64,000 bases of DNA from Pirellulales bacterium (lineage in GTDB: Bacteria; Planctomycetota; Planctomycetia; Pirellulales; Lacipirellulaceae), in assembly GCA_028279215.1 (NCBI GenBank), contig JANQOF010000055.1, positions 1 to 64,000 of the forward strand, given 5' to 3'. Positions 34,345 to 42,512 of this stretch are shown here, piece after piece. The notes below the pieces were generated by a model. That model had not been told where the DNA came from. It worked only from the letters and a program-made list of their open reading frames with translations, and ran no database searches. A program made the translations under genes and the position numbers. The stretch's first letter is position 1; each line of letters opens with the position of its first letter.

Positions 34345-35453
34345 TCTGCCCAAATGTCGGCGGTTCTTGCTTTCGCATCTGGCATTTCGGGTAGTTGGGC
34401 GCTTGGCACGGGCTCGTACCAGAAGGTGCTGCATGACCAGTCGTCCTGCGTCTCCACCAAGCCACCCTTGTAGGCGATCTGCTGCATGGTGACCCGCACA
34501 CTCTCTTGCCACACGACGGGGTCGGGCAAGTGCCAACGGTACATGGTAACAAACCCCTTGTCATTCAAACTGCAACCGTTGTACAGAAACGGAGCGTGCT
34601 GCATGCCCCACGCTAGACCTACATAGTCTTCACTACCTGTGCCACAAATCGTGGGGAATTCATCGTCGCCATCCATGAAGATCTTGATTTCCCCTTCCCC
34701 CCACCACTGATTCGGGTGAAGGTTGCGGACGCCAATCAGGGAGCCAACGAGTCGCCCCTTCTGCTTGCGTTCTGGTAATAGTTCAAAATCTTGCTTTTGG
34801 ACCGTCGGGTTCCGGCGTCGGAAGATGGTGTGCAACCGCCCAACGTCCTGCGAGTGCTCTTCGCCCAGTGTGTAGTCGATCTGATAATACAATCGAACTG
34901 GCTTGTCACCTTCGTTGGTGTAGGTGAACTTCGCTTGCTTGACAAACGGCATTGGCAACCACAAGTTTCGCCCACCTGTGGGGCCGACCGAATGAACCGC
35001 CGACTGGTACGAGGTGATTCGCCCGTGCGAGATGCCAAACAAATCGCCGATGGGGCACTCAATGCTAGGGTGCTGCTGGCCGTCCCAATAGGCGCGAATG
35101 ACACACGCGCGTTGCGTGGTGGGAGCCTGGTCGGTCGTCATCCAAATGTGGCGAATTGTACCGGGACCAGAAATGTCGCAAAGCGGAACCGTCTGCCCCG
35201 CCTCGATGATTCGAGAGGGAGCGCCCTTGCGACCAATCCCTAGGTGACTTGACGCCGTGCCACCCCGGCCAGGCTCCCCTGCCGGATTCTCAAAAGAGAT
35301 CGAACGCGACGTGAGACCGGTATCTAACCGATAGGGTTGCGCCGCCAGATCGACTGGCGGCTCCGCATGCGTGGTGAGGCAGAATGATACGACTCCAAGC
35401 AAGACCACTAACATGTCAAACTGGCAGCAGTTTCGTCCCTTTTCTCGTTGCAT
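34341..35453 (-). CDS. DUF2961 / GH172-family glycoside hydrolase
   Basis: A 370-aa protein with a signal peptide (LVVLLGVVSFCLTTHA, about 15-30). ISGPGTIRHIWMT, YWDGQQHPSIECPIGDLFG, WWGEGEIKIFMDGDDEFPTI and CGTGSEDYVGLAWGM are the GH172 blocks. By comparison with characterised members that cleave fructofuranose or arabinofuranose linkages, glutamates in WWGEGE (253/255) and GTGSEDY (275) are the likely catalytic pair; this is inferred from motif position. The enzyme would act in the periplasm or outside the cell. Its last codons and stop lie in a repeat arm, so the C-terminus may have been altered by insertion. Confidence 0.88.
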   Translation of the reverse strand: MQREKGRNCCQFDMLVVLLGVVSFCLTTHAEPPVDLAAQPYRLDTGLTSRSISFENPAGEPGRGGTASSHLGIGRKGAPSRIIEAGQTVPLCDISGPGTIRHIWMTTDQAPTTQRACVIRAYWDGQQHPSIECPIGDLFGISHGRITSYQSAVHSVGPTGGRNLWLPMPFVKQAKFTYTNEGDKPVRLYYQIDYTLGEEHSQDVGRLHTIFRRRNPTVQKQDFELLPERKQKGRLVGSLIGVRNLHPNQWWGEGEIKIFMDGDDEFPTICGTGSEDYVGLAWGMQHAPFLYNGCSLNDKGFVTMYRWHLPDPVVWQESVRVTMQQIAYKGGLVETQDDWSCSTFWYEPVPSAQLPEMPDAKARTADIWAD

Positions 35454-35618
35454 CGAAGGATCCCCTCATTCGCTTGATGGTGATTGCGTCCGTATCTGGG
35501 CGCATTCCAGGCGGGTCAAACTTCGCATTGTAGCAGAAACCGCTCCTACCACAGAGCAATAGGACAACCGCCAAGATGCTACGAGCGCCGAGTTCGTTTG
35601 CCGCATTCCAACACCAAT

Positions 35619-35760
35619 TTTGACGGATGCCGGCTAATTCTGGCGCGTGAACATTCAAGTAGAATCCCCATATTCATCAGCGCCTATACGTGTTCCTCCG
35701 TGGCCAGACTTCAACACAATCTTGGCGTTCGTAGCGTCTTGGCGGTTTATTCTTCACTCC
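35619..35760 (+). repeat. 140-bp direct repeat, copy 1
   Basis: Begins TTTGACGGATGCCGGC and ends near TTCTTCACTCC, with TGGCCAGACTTCAACACAAT and TAGCGTCTTGGCGGTT inside. Copy 2 at 36015-36155 has the same blocks in the same order with many substitutions. The tail resembles degenerate non-coding repeats of the 'cttggcgtcttggcggtt' kind seen in other bacteria. Confidence 0.6.
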
Positions 35761-35915
35761 TCACGCCCAAAGCTTCTGGCTATTGAGTGCCCTTGCCGCC
35801 AGGCATTCCTAATCCCATTTTGTGGCAACTGGGACTCCAAATCTCGAAATCTTCATCCCCGAAATCCCCATCATCTCCTCATGCCCTTCTTAACGCACCG
35901 CTTTGCCACAAAGGT

Positions 35916-35965
35916 GGCCAAGAATCGTTATGGATTGGGACCGCGGATTTGGTCTAATGAGGCGA
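35916..35965 (+). repeat. Dispersed repeat, copy C (degenerate)
   Basis: GGCCAAGAA at the left and GATTTGGTCTAATGAGG at the right match copies A, B and D; the middle has diverged. It lies between the two 140-bp direct repeats. Confidence 0.5.
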
Positions 35966-36014
35966 TGGAAAACCACCAAGGCACTGAGCTGATTTACCAC
36001 AGTTTAGCACCGAT

Positions 36015-36155
36015 GTTGACGGATGCCGGCAAACTCATGCGCGCAAAGGTCGCATAGAATGCCCACGCCCGTCACCGTTCATCCGCGCCCATCTGTAGCC
36101 AGATTTCGACACAATCTTGGTGCTCTTAGCGTCTTGGCAGTCCACTTTTCACTCC
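36015..36155 (+). repeat. 140-bp direct repeat, copy 2
   Basis: Begins GTTGACGGATGCCGGC and ends near TTTTCACTCC, with AGCCAGATTTCGACACAATC and TTAGCGTCTTGGCAGT inside. Partner of 35619-35760. Confidence 0.6.
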
Positions 36156-36456
36156 CCGCTCAATTGTCCCTTTAGGCCCGCACCAATGGACAATTGGACG
36201 TCAACGGAGCCCCTAGTGAATTCGCAAAACACCTGAAAAACAAGGGCGAATTGAGTTCCGACGGAGAGAATGGGAGGTGAATAAAGTCGCCTAGAATCGT
36301 TTTTCTGGAGGCGGGACAAAACGGACATTTGCAGCCTGGACCAACCGCTTGCGGCGTCTGGCCGCACGCAATAATCTCGTCGTTTGGCGTGGAACTTGGC
36401 TCACGTCGTGAGCGTCGAAGAGTAGTCGATCCCTTGTCCCTAGTTGGAGAAATCTC

Positions 36457-38415
36457 ATGCTGTGCCGAAAGATCCATAGGCTGTCGATTGGGCTGATGCT
36501 GGCTGCCGCCATGCCCGCGCTCGGCGAAGACGAGCCGCTTGTGGTGCCGGGCAACGTATCGGCAGTCACGGTGTATCAGGGGCAAGCTCTGGTCACCCGC
36601 ACGGTCGACCTCGCCGAACTGTCGGGCCTGGCCGAAGTGGTGGTAACCAATCTGCCCACGAATGTCATTCCATCGAGCCTGTATGCCGAGCCGTTGCAAG
36701 GCGTCGAGATTCGCTCGGTCCGCTATCGCGTCCGGCCAATGGAAATGGATGTTCGCGAGGAGGTTCGCGATCTGGATAGAAAGATCGAGGGGGTGAACGA
36801 TCAGTTGGCCGCCAACAACCGGAGCCAACAACTGCTCGGCGAACAACAGCAGTACATGGGCAAGTTGGAACAATTCACCAGCGTCACCGCAAATCAGGAA
36901 CTCAAGAGCGGCGTGCTCAACGCCGAGACGCTGAAGGAACTTACCAACTTCAACTTTGAGCAGCGAGATCGCATCGCGCAGCAACAATTGGAGCTGGCTC
37001 GTGAGAAGCGCGACCTGGAGCGGCAACTCAAGACGCTGCAGCGCAAACGAAGCACCGTGGCGGCCGGCTCGGCTCAAAACCTACGCGAGGCCGTGGTGTT
37101 TGTGAACATCGCCGACGGGGCACAACCTGGATTGCGGCTGAGCTACTTGGTATCGAACGCTACGTGGTCGCCCTCGTACAACTTGCGGGCGAGCGCCAAG
37201 CGAGATCGAGTAGTCGTAGAGTACAACGCCGCGATCCAGCAGATGAGCGGCGAAGATTGGACCAACGTCAACATGACGCTATCGACCGCCACGCCTTCGC
37301 TCGTGGCGCAGGCGCCGTCTCTCGATCCGCTGGTCGTGAAGCTCGGGCGCGATACGCCGGAGCTTGTCGCAAAGGCTGCGGAGGGCGGAGAAAAGGAATA
37401 CGAATTCGCCAAGCGACAGCTTGAGCAACAACGGAAGCTACTGGCGGACAATCGCGGAGGGGTGAATCTCTCTGGACAATTCTCCAGTCAGAGCCAGGTA
37501 GCGAGTCGACCATTCAACTCGGATGGCGATGGCGTGTTCGGCGCACCGGTGCAGGACGAAGTAGGAGCAACCCGCCAACCACTTGCATTTGGTGCAGGCG
37601 GTGGTGGACTTGGCGGCACCGTTTCGGGGCGATTCGCTCGCAGCAATCGCGCGGCGGCCGATCGTTCGCTTAACGAGATTGCCCAGCAGATGCAGATCCT
37701 CGACTACAACACAGCCCGCATTGAACTCAAAAAACCCGAAGAGCGGCAACGCGTTGAAGGCGAAGGGGTCAGCGTCAGTTATCGACTGACGAACCGAATG
37801 ACGTTGCCGAGTCGTAGCGATCGACAGCTAATACAGATCTCGGCCCACCCGATGCAAGCCAGTTTCTACCGATTGGCAACGCCTGTGCTTACCAGCAGCG
37901 TGTTTGAAGAGGCTCGGCTCACCAACAACAGCAACGAGGTGTTGCTGGCTGGCCCGGCATCGACCTTCCTGGGCGACGAGTTCGTCGGCCGCGGCGAGGT
38001 GCCCACGGTGTCGGTTGGCGAGCAGTTTGGCGTGGGTCTTGGCATCGACTCGTCGCTGCGGACCACGCGCGAGCTGGTCGACAAAGACGAACGCATCCAA
38101 GGTGGCAATCGCGTGGTCGACTTCACCTACGAGTTGACGATTGAGAACTTTGGCAAGGATCCAGCGAAAGTGCGACTGCTCGACCGCATGCCAACAGCAG
38201 GCGAAGCGGACATTAAGATCACGCTGGTCAAGAGCGACCAGCCGGTGAGCGAAGACCGCGATTACCAGCAGCGAAAGCTCGAAGACGGGCTACTGCGCTG
38301 GGACGTCGAGGTACCGGCCGGAGCCACAGGCGTTGATCGCTTTGTGCTGAAGTACACGATGCAAATCGAGTACGACAAGCAACTGTCGATCGTGGGCTTG
38401 CCCGCGAAGCGGTAA
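36457..38415 (+). CDS. DUF4139 protein (mucoidy inhibitor MuiA-like)
   Basis: A 652-aa protein with a signal peptide (MLCRKIHRLSIGLMLAAAMPALG). Residues about 25-100 form the N-terminal DUF4140 (VTVYQGQALVTRTVDL), 100-205 a coiled coil (REEVRDLDRKIEGVNDQ and LAREKRDLERQLKTLQ), and 210-652 the DUF4139 domain (LRLSYLVSNATWSPSYNLRA, DWTNVNMTLSTATPS, RLTNRMTLPSRSDRQ, FTYELTIENF). A Gly/Asn-rich loop of about 100 residues interrupts it near 330-430. MuiA-like proteins are envelope proteins without a known activity. GGAGA precedes ATG 36457. It converges on the next gene with a strong hairpin between. Confidence 0.88.
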   Translation: MLCRKIHRLSIGLMLAAAMPALGEDEPLVVPGNVSAVTVYQGQALVTRTVDLAELSGLAEVVVTNLPTNVIPSSLYAEPLQGVEIRSVRYRVRPMEMDVREEVRDLDRKIEGVNDQLAANNRSQQLLGEQQQYMGKLEQFTSVTANQELKSGVLNAETLKELTNFNFEQRDRIAQQQLELAREKRDLERQLKTLQRKRSTVAAGSAQNLREAVVFVNIADGAQPGLRLSYLVSNATWSPSYNLRASAKRDRVVVEYNAAIQQMSGEDWTNVNMTLSTATPSLVAQAPSLDPLVVKLGRDTPELVAKAAEGGEKEYEFAKRQLEQQRKLLADNRGGVNLSGQFSSQSQVASRPFNSDGDGVFGAPVQDEVGATRQPLAFGAGGGGLGGTVSGRFARSNRAAADRSLNEIAQQMQILDYNTARIELKKPEERQRVEGEGVSVSYRLTNRMTLPSRSDRQLIQISAHPMQASFYRLATPVLTSSVFEEARLTNNSNEVLLAGPASTFLGDEFVGRGEVPTVSVGEQFGVGLGIDSSLRTTRELVDKDERIQGGNRVVDFTYELTIENFGKDPAKVRLLDRMPTAGEADIKITLVKSDQPVSEDRDYQQRKLEDGLLRWDVEVPAGATGVDRFVLKYTMQIEYDKQLSIVGLPAKR

Positions 38416-38431
38416 CGAAGCCCAAACAAAG

Positions 38432-38462
38432 CAGCCCGCGCTACGTTTGGTAGCGCGGGCTG
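38432..38462. terminator. Strong bidirectional hairpin
   Basis: CAGCCCGCGCTAC and GTAGCGCGGGCTG form a perfect 13-bp stem with a 5-nt loop. It is centred between the two convergent stop codons and can serve both genes. The flanks are only moderately T-rich (CAAACAAAG on one side, CGGTTTACACGTTTT on the other). Confidence 0.75.
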
Positions 38463-38491
38463 AGTCGGTTTACACGTTTTGACACACAGAG

Positions 38492-39508
38492 TTAGAACTC
38501 GTACCCACACCGAAGCGTAAAGCCACCAAAACCGGCGTCGGTCAGGTAGGCCTCGGAGGACGAGTCGGCGGTGATGACGGTATCGAGCCACTGTTGTAGT
38601 TCGATGCCCACACCGTAGACCATGGTGCCGCAGCCGACACACTTGCGGCCTTCCCAACCTACGGCCACCTCGAGTTGGGCGAATGTGCTATCGAAACCAA
38701 TTCCCACGTCATCGTCCAAAGCACCTTCGTCGAGCAGTTCGGTATCGCCCATAACCACCGACGTGCGACCGCGGGCGTACAAGCGTCGGCCGCATCCACA
38801 GTTATGGCTGGCTTCCAGAGCAAACGTTAGACCAGTGCCATCGACCTGGTAGTCGAGATCGGAGTCGTCGCGCTGCTTGAACTCAGCGGCCCGAAAACCG
38901 GCGGCGGCTTCGAGGTACGACGAACAGCCCATGGGAATCCGCTTGAATACCTCCAGGTCGAAAGTTTGCGCGTAGATACTCACGAAGCCATCACCATCGA
39001 ACGTGGTCTGCGAAGCGTCGATCATCCAGTAGGTCGTGCGAACGCCAAGATTGTTGGGACCGCGATAGCCAAACGAAAAGCGCGGGGCGAAATCGTAGTC
39101 GAACTCGGCGCCGTAGTCGGAGCTCACAATGGAACCGGCGCTCACCGATTTGACGCCACCCGACTGATGGTACTTGAGGAACGTCGCGTCGAAGTTGAAG
39201 AAAAACTCGCCGTAGTCGCAGCCGGGCGCACAATCCAGGTCGCACGCGCCGCAGCAGTCGCCACAACCATCGTAACATGGCTCAACTCCGCACCCCGCTT
39301 CGAACCGACGAGGGGCTTCGCAACCGCACGTCGGCCCCAAGTCACAACTTCCCATACAACATCCGCCGTCGTAGCAACCAATGCCGCCGTTGCTGTCGCA
39401 CCACGCCGGCTGGACCAACTGATCGGAAATCATCGCAATGCCTTGTGCGGCGGATATCGCCGCGGCGCTGCTCACGAGCAGCGCGGTCACTAACGCTTTA
39501 CCCCACAT
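38492..39508 (-). CDS. Cysteine-rich outer-membrane beta-barrel-like protein
   Basis: A 338-aa protein with a signal peptide (ALVTALLVSSAAAISAAQG). Residues 35-100 are very rich in Cys and Gly (CCMGSCDLGPTCGCEAP, CYDGCGDCCGACDLDCAPGC). The rest has alternating aromatic strands and ends in CGYEF, a terminal Phe as in barrel proteins. It resembles the Lpg1974/BBP7-type pore proteins common in planctomycetes. The Cys-rich part could be disulfide-linked or bind metal at the surface. GGGGGGAAG lies before ATG 39508. Confidence 0.78.
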   Translation of the reverse strand: MWGKALVTALLVSSAAAISAAQGIAMISDQLVQPAWCDSNGGIGCYDGGCCMGSCDLGPTCGCEAPRRFEAGCGVEPCYDGCGDCCGACDLDCAPGCDYGEFFFNFDATFLKYHQSGGVKSVSAGSIVSSDYGAEFDYDFAPRFSFGYRGPNNLGVRTTYWMIDASQTTFDGDGFVSIYAQTFDLEVFKRIPMGCSSYLEAAAGFRAAEFKQRDDSDLDYQVDGTGLTFALEASHNCGCGRRLYARGRTSVVMGDTELLDEGALDDDVGIGFDSTFAQLEVAVGWEGRKCVGCGTMVYGVGIELQQWLDTVITADSSSEAYLTDAGFGGFTLRCGYEF

Positions 39509-39753
39509 GATTCGCTTCCCCCCTCGACTCGATTTTCTGCGCGGCCAAGCGCGCCGCCTGAATGGTTTCCCCCTGTTACGGCCGTGGCGGCTCAATCGTT
39601 GCAGCCGGCAAACGCGTTGCGAGTCCGACGACTCCGGCGACCGTTGCAATGCTTATCGTCGGATCTGATACAAAAAACCGAAAAAAGCGGAACAAGCCGA
39701 GCAGCTACCGCAACCGGAAAAGTCTTCCATATAAGAACGTGCTAGCTAGCAGC

Positions 39754-41616
39754 CTACCAGGCTTCGACGTGATAGTTGTGGCACTGAGTGCAGCTTTCGC
39801 CCACGGCCGCGGAGTGATGGCAACTGGCACATGCGGCCTTCGTGATGGGATGAAAGTCGCTGACGAACGCCGTTGCGTTGTGGCCACTGTAGTTACTAGC
39901 GGCATCGGCAGTCTGATTGATGGCGTGGCACGCGGTGCAATCGCGCAGCTCGATGGGCAACAAATGCGGCGCGTGGGAGAACCGAGTGAAATGACGGGGC
40001 TCGCTACGACGGTCGTGGGCGCGCCAGTTAATCGTGAGCTGGCCATCGTGAGCCGCGTCGATGCTGTGACACGTTGTACAACGTCCTGGCGCGCCGGGGC
40101 CAACCAATTCGGGCAACAATGCATCACGGAGTTGTGAATTGGAATGCGTCACGACTGCGTCGTACCATGCTCGGAGCACTTCGTCGGCATGGCCAACTGG
40201 CTGGTAGCGAATCGACAGACTTGCCGCGTCGGAAAACCAGGTGCCCGGCCGCCGGGTTGCCGACCACCCACCACCGTCGTGCCACTGGTGCTCGGCCTCG
40301 GCGATGAGTTCGCGCGGCAATCCGCGCATCAGCGGGTTGGGCTCGGCCGTGCTCGCGAGTTGTTCGAGCAACTGACAGACGGCCGTCGTCAAGTCGGCTA
40401 CAGCGGTAAGGTGAGTATGGTCATCCGGATCGATGTCGAAGAAGTCGAAGTCTTCACCCAAGATGCCCATCGCCTTGCGTGCATTCGGATCGGCGGCCAG
40501 CAGCAGTTTCATAATCGCAGGCAGGCGTCCATCGAAGTCGCCGGTGGCGCGCTCGGGCCAATCGCTAATGGCGAATCCCGCATCGTTGAGGAGATCGACA
40601 TCGAGTGTTGGCATGGTCAACAACGCCACACCGCTCGCCGTGCCGCTGGCGATATCCGTGTCGTGACACTCGGCGCACGCCGCTTCGTACCCGAGCGTGA
40701 GCTGAACGTTGCGCGTCGCACCTTCGACGTGACACTGTTGGCAGGCAAATGGGCGTCCCTTCTCCGCGAAGTGCTTTCCGCTGTGCGTCGCATGGTTGAA
40801 GGCGATGGGCGTCCGTCTCTGATACGGCCACGTGCCAAAGTTCGGATGATCGGTGACAAAACTGCCAAACTGTTGCTCGTGGCAAGATTGGCAGCGCGTA
40901 TTGTCCATGGCAGCTATCGCGTGGTCCGCTCCGTGGTGCTCCTGGTGACACACCGAGCACGCAAGTTGCAACGATTGTTGGGCTGCTTCAGCGTCGCCAA
41001 GCGATCCCGCGGCGACACGCAACTTCGCTGCCGGCACGTTGTGTGCGACCAACGCGAGCCTCGGGTCGATGGTCTTGTCGTGGCACGCCATGCACTTGGT
41101 CGATTGCGTCGGGCCCAGGTCGCTGCCAACCAGCGCATTGAGCCAAGTTGCCGGTGGCCTTTCGGCCGCCGCGTGGCAACTGGCGCAGCGATCGTTCCAA
41201 GCGGCTCCGTTGAGCACCTGGGCGTGGTGCGAGTTAAGCGGCCCGGGCGCGATCCACTCATTAGAAGCCCCACTGCCGATCATCATCAGCACCGCTCCGA
41301 TAGAAAACACCAACACGGAGCGAACCACCATGCCGCGGAGCGATCGAAGGCTTCGCACAGGGCGGCACAAGTAGCTGCGGCAACAGGTGCCATCCGGCAT
41401 GGGGCCATCTTCGCATGGTCCGCCACGGACCTCGGAGCGATTACACTGCCACCCACCGCCGACTTCGACGGGCTTGCATTCGGCAAGCGCTGGACACACA
41501 CCGTGCCGCCCTGGCCCAAACGAACATGGATCGCCCTCCGCAGTTCGCCCGCAAACCCACGGCTGGTTGGGCCGGTCGTAGGGGGTGCCGCCAGACTGTG
41601 GCAAAGGCTCGCTCAC
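39754..41616 (-). CDS. Membrane-anchored decaheme cytochrome c with duplicated cysteine motif
   Basis: A 620-aa protein with ten CxxCH motifs between residues 144 and 613, so ten c-type hemes are expected outside the cytoplasm. Residues about 96-115 form one membrane helix, which acts as signal anchor. The 95 residues before it hold nine Cys in two matching blocks: Cys 22, 31, 41, 47 and Cys 58, 68, 78(79), 84, each as W-x-C-x-R ... G-x-P-C ... GP ... G-x-C ... C. That side should be cytoplasmic. Residues 320-470 lack hemes and form a separate domain. The first codon overlaps the stop of the cytochrome b gene by 4 nt. It is the last gene of the set. Confidence 0.9.
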   Translation of the reverse strand: MSEPLPQSGGTPYDRPNQPWVCGRTAEGDPCSFGPGRHGVCPALAECKPVEVGGGWQCNRSEVRGGPCEDGPMPDGTCCRSYLCRPVRSLRSLRGMVVRSVLVFSIGAVLMMIGSGASNEWIAPGPLNSHHAQVLNGAAWNDRCASCHAAAERPPATWLNALVGSDLGPTQSTKCMACHDKTIDPRLALVAHNVPAAKLRVAAGSLGDAEAAQQSLQLACSVCHQEHHGADHAIAAMDNTRCQSCHEQQFGSFVTDHPNFGTWPYQRRTPIAFNHATHSGKHFAEKGRPFACQQCHVEGATRNVQLTLGYEAACAECHDTDIASGTASGVALLTMPTLDVDLLNDAGFAISDWPERATGDFDGRLPAIMKLLLAADPNARKAMGILGEDFDFFDIDPDDHTHLTAVADLTTAVCQLLEQLASTAEPNPLMRGLPRELIAEAEHQWHDGGGWSATRRPGTWFSDAASLSIRYQPVGHADEVLRAWYDAVVTHSNSQLRDALLPELVGPGAPGRCTTCHSIDAAHDGQLTINWRAHDRRSEPRHFTRFSHAPHLLPIELRDCTACHAINQTADAASNYSGHNATAFVSDFHPITKAACASCHHSAAVGESCTQCHNYHVEAW

Positions 41617-42434
41617 TCATCCCCCCGAAACGCGATGGCGAGCACGCCATGCAAGGTAGCCAGCGTCATCAACACGTAAGTAAATGCGATATGGCCGAAC
41701 GCCCACACTTTGAGCAACCGTTGGCGGACTTCTTGAAAGTCCAAGTCGTCCTTGCGGCGCACCAACGCGAACAACCGTTCGAGTGCGGGCTTCTCCGCCG
41801 GCGACAAGTAACGCTCAAGCTGCCGCATGTCGGCCAGCAGCTTCTTGCGTCGCTCGCTCGAGGGACGAAAGAAGTAACCCATCGGGCGAGGGCGGGCGAA
41901 GAAGTCGAACAATTGGTGGCCGTAGAAGTTGGCCAGCGTCGTAGCACCCGACGCCGCGACCGACTGAATCACCACCGTCCGCGACTGCCGAGCAAGCGAT
42001 CGCCGCATCTCCGGCACGCGCTCGTAAATCACCTGGTCGGTCACGCAGTTGAGCATTCGCGGCGTTTGGCGCGAAATTACCAACCCGACAACTCCGCTAA
42101 GGAACGTTGTCAAGAACGACACCGCGAGCAAGCCTTCGAGCCAACCATTCGGCATCCGCCAAGCGAGATGCATGCCAAACACCGCGCCGGCAATCAGGCC
42201 AACGTAGATGTGCAGTTGGAGCCACGACGAGGCGCCGCCCAAAGGCAACGTGGGAAGCTTCTTACGAATATTGAACAAGGCGAGAAATACGACGAGCCCA
42301 TACAACAGATACCCAGAAGCGAACTGCTTACGGCCTAGCTCCAGGTCAATCCACCGCAGCCAGTATGCGATCACCACGACAACGGCGACGGCCAGCAGCA
42401 ACGATCGAGCACGTCGGCGAACAAAGGGTTTCAT
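41613..42434 (-). CDS. Diheme cytochrome b-like membrane protein
   Basis: A 273-aa protein with about five membrane helices. Two helices each carry a pair of histidines 14 residues apart: His75/His89 (HIYVGLIAGAVFGMH) and His248/His262 (HIAFTYVLMTLATLH). This HX13H pattern on two helices is what a b-type cytochrome uses to hold two stacked hemes across a membrane. A soluble loop at about 125-240 is basic and helical. It would carry electrons across the membrane between the cytoplasmic flavin/iron-sulfur proteins and the periplasmic cytochromes. It overlaps the decaheme gene by 4 nt (ATGA), so the two are translationally coupled. Confidence 0.85.
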   Translation of the reverse strand: MKPFVRRRARSLLLAVAVVVVIAYWLRWIDLELGRKQFASGYLLYGLVVFLALFNIRKKLPTLPLGGASSWLQLHIYVGLIAGAVFGMHLAWRMPNGWLEGLLAVSFLTTFLSGVVGLVISRQTPRMLNCVTDQVIYERVPEMRRSLARQSRTVVIQSVAASGATTLANFYGHQLFDFFARPRPMGYFFRPSSERRKKLLADMRQLERYLSPAEKPALERLFALVRRKDDLDFQEVRQRLLKVWAFGHIAFTYVLMTLATLHGVLAIAFRGDE

Positions 42435-42512
42435 GTGGGTGGTAACCGTGCCGAAAAGCGAAACAATGGTTAGCCGCGCCGCGAAGCGAAGCGATTACGG
42501 TGAGTGATTACT

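Larger units (their letters stand above)
35454..36456. other. 1-kb gene-free region rich in decayed repeats
   Basis: No convincing gene on either strand between the divergent GH172 and DUF4139 genes. It holds two diverged copies of a 140-bp sequence and copy C of the dispersed repeat between them (listed separately). The right end must contain the DUF4139 promoter. Confidence 0.6.

Noticed and set aside
40144..41679. A 511-residue plus-strand frame opposite the decaheme cytochrome
   Set aside because: The minus strand carries ten CxxCH motifs and a coupled start; the plus-strand product is Arg/His-rich shadow sequence.
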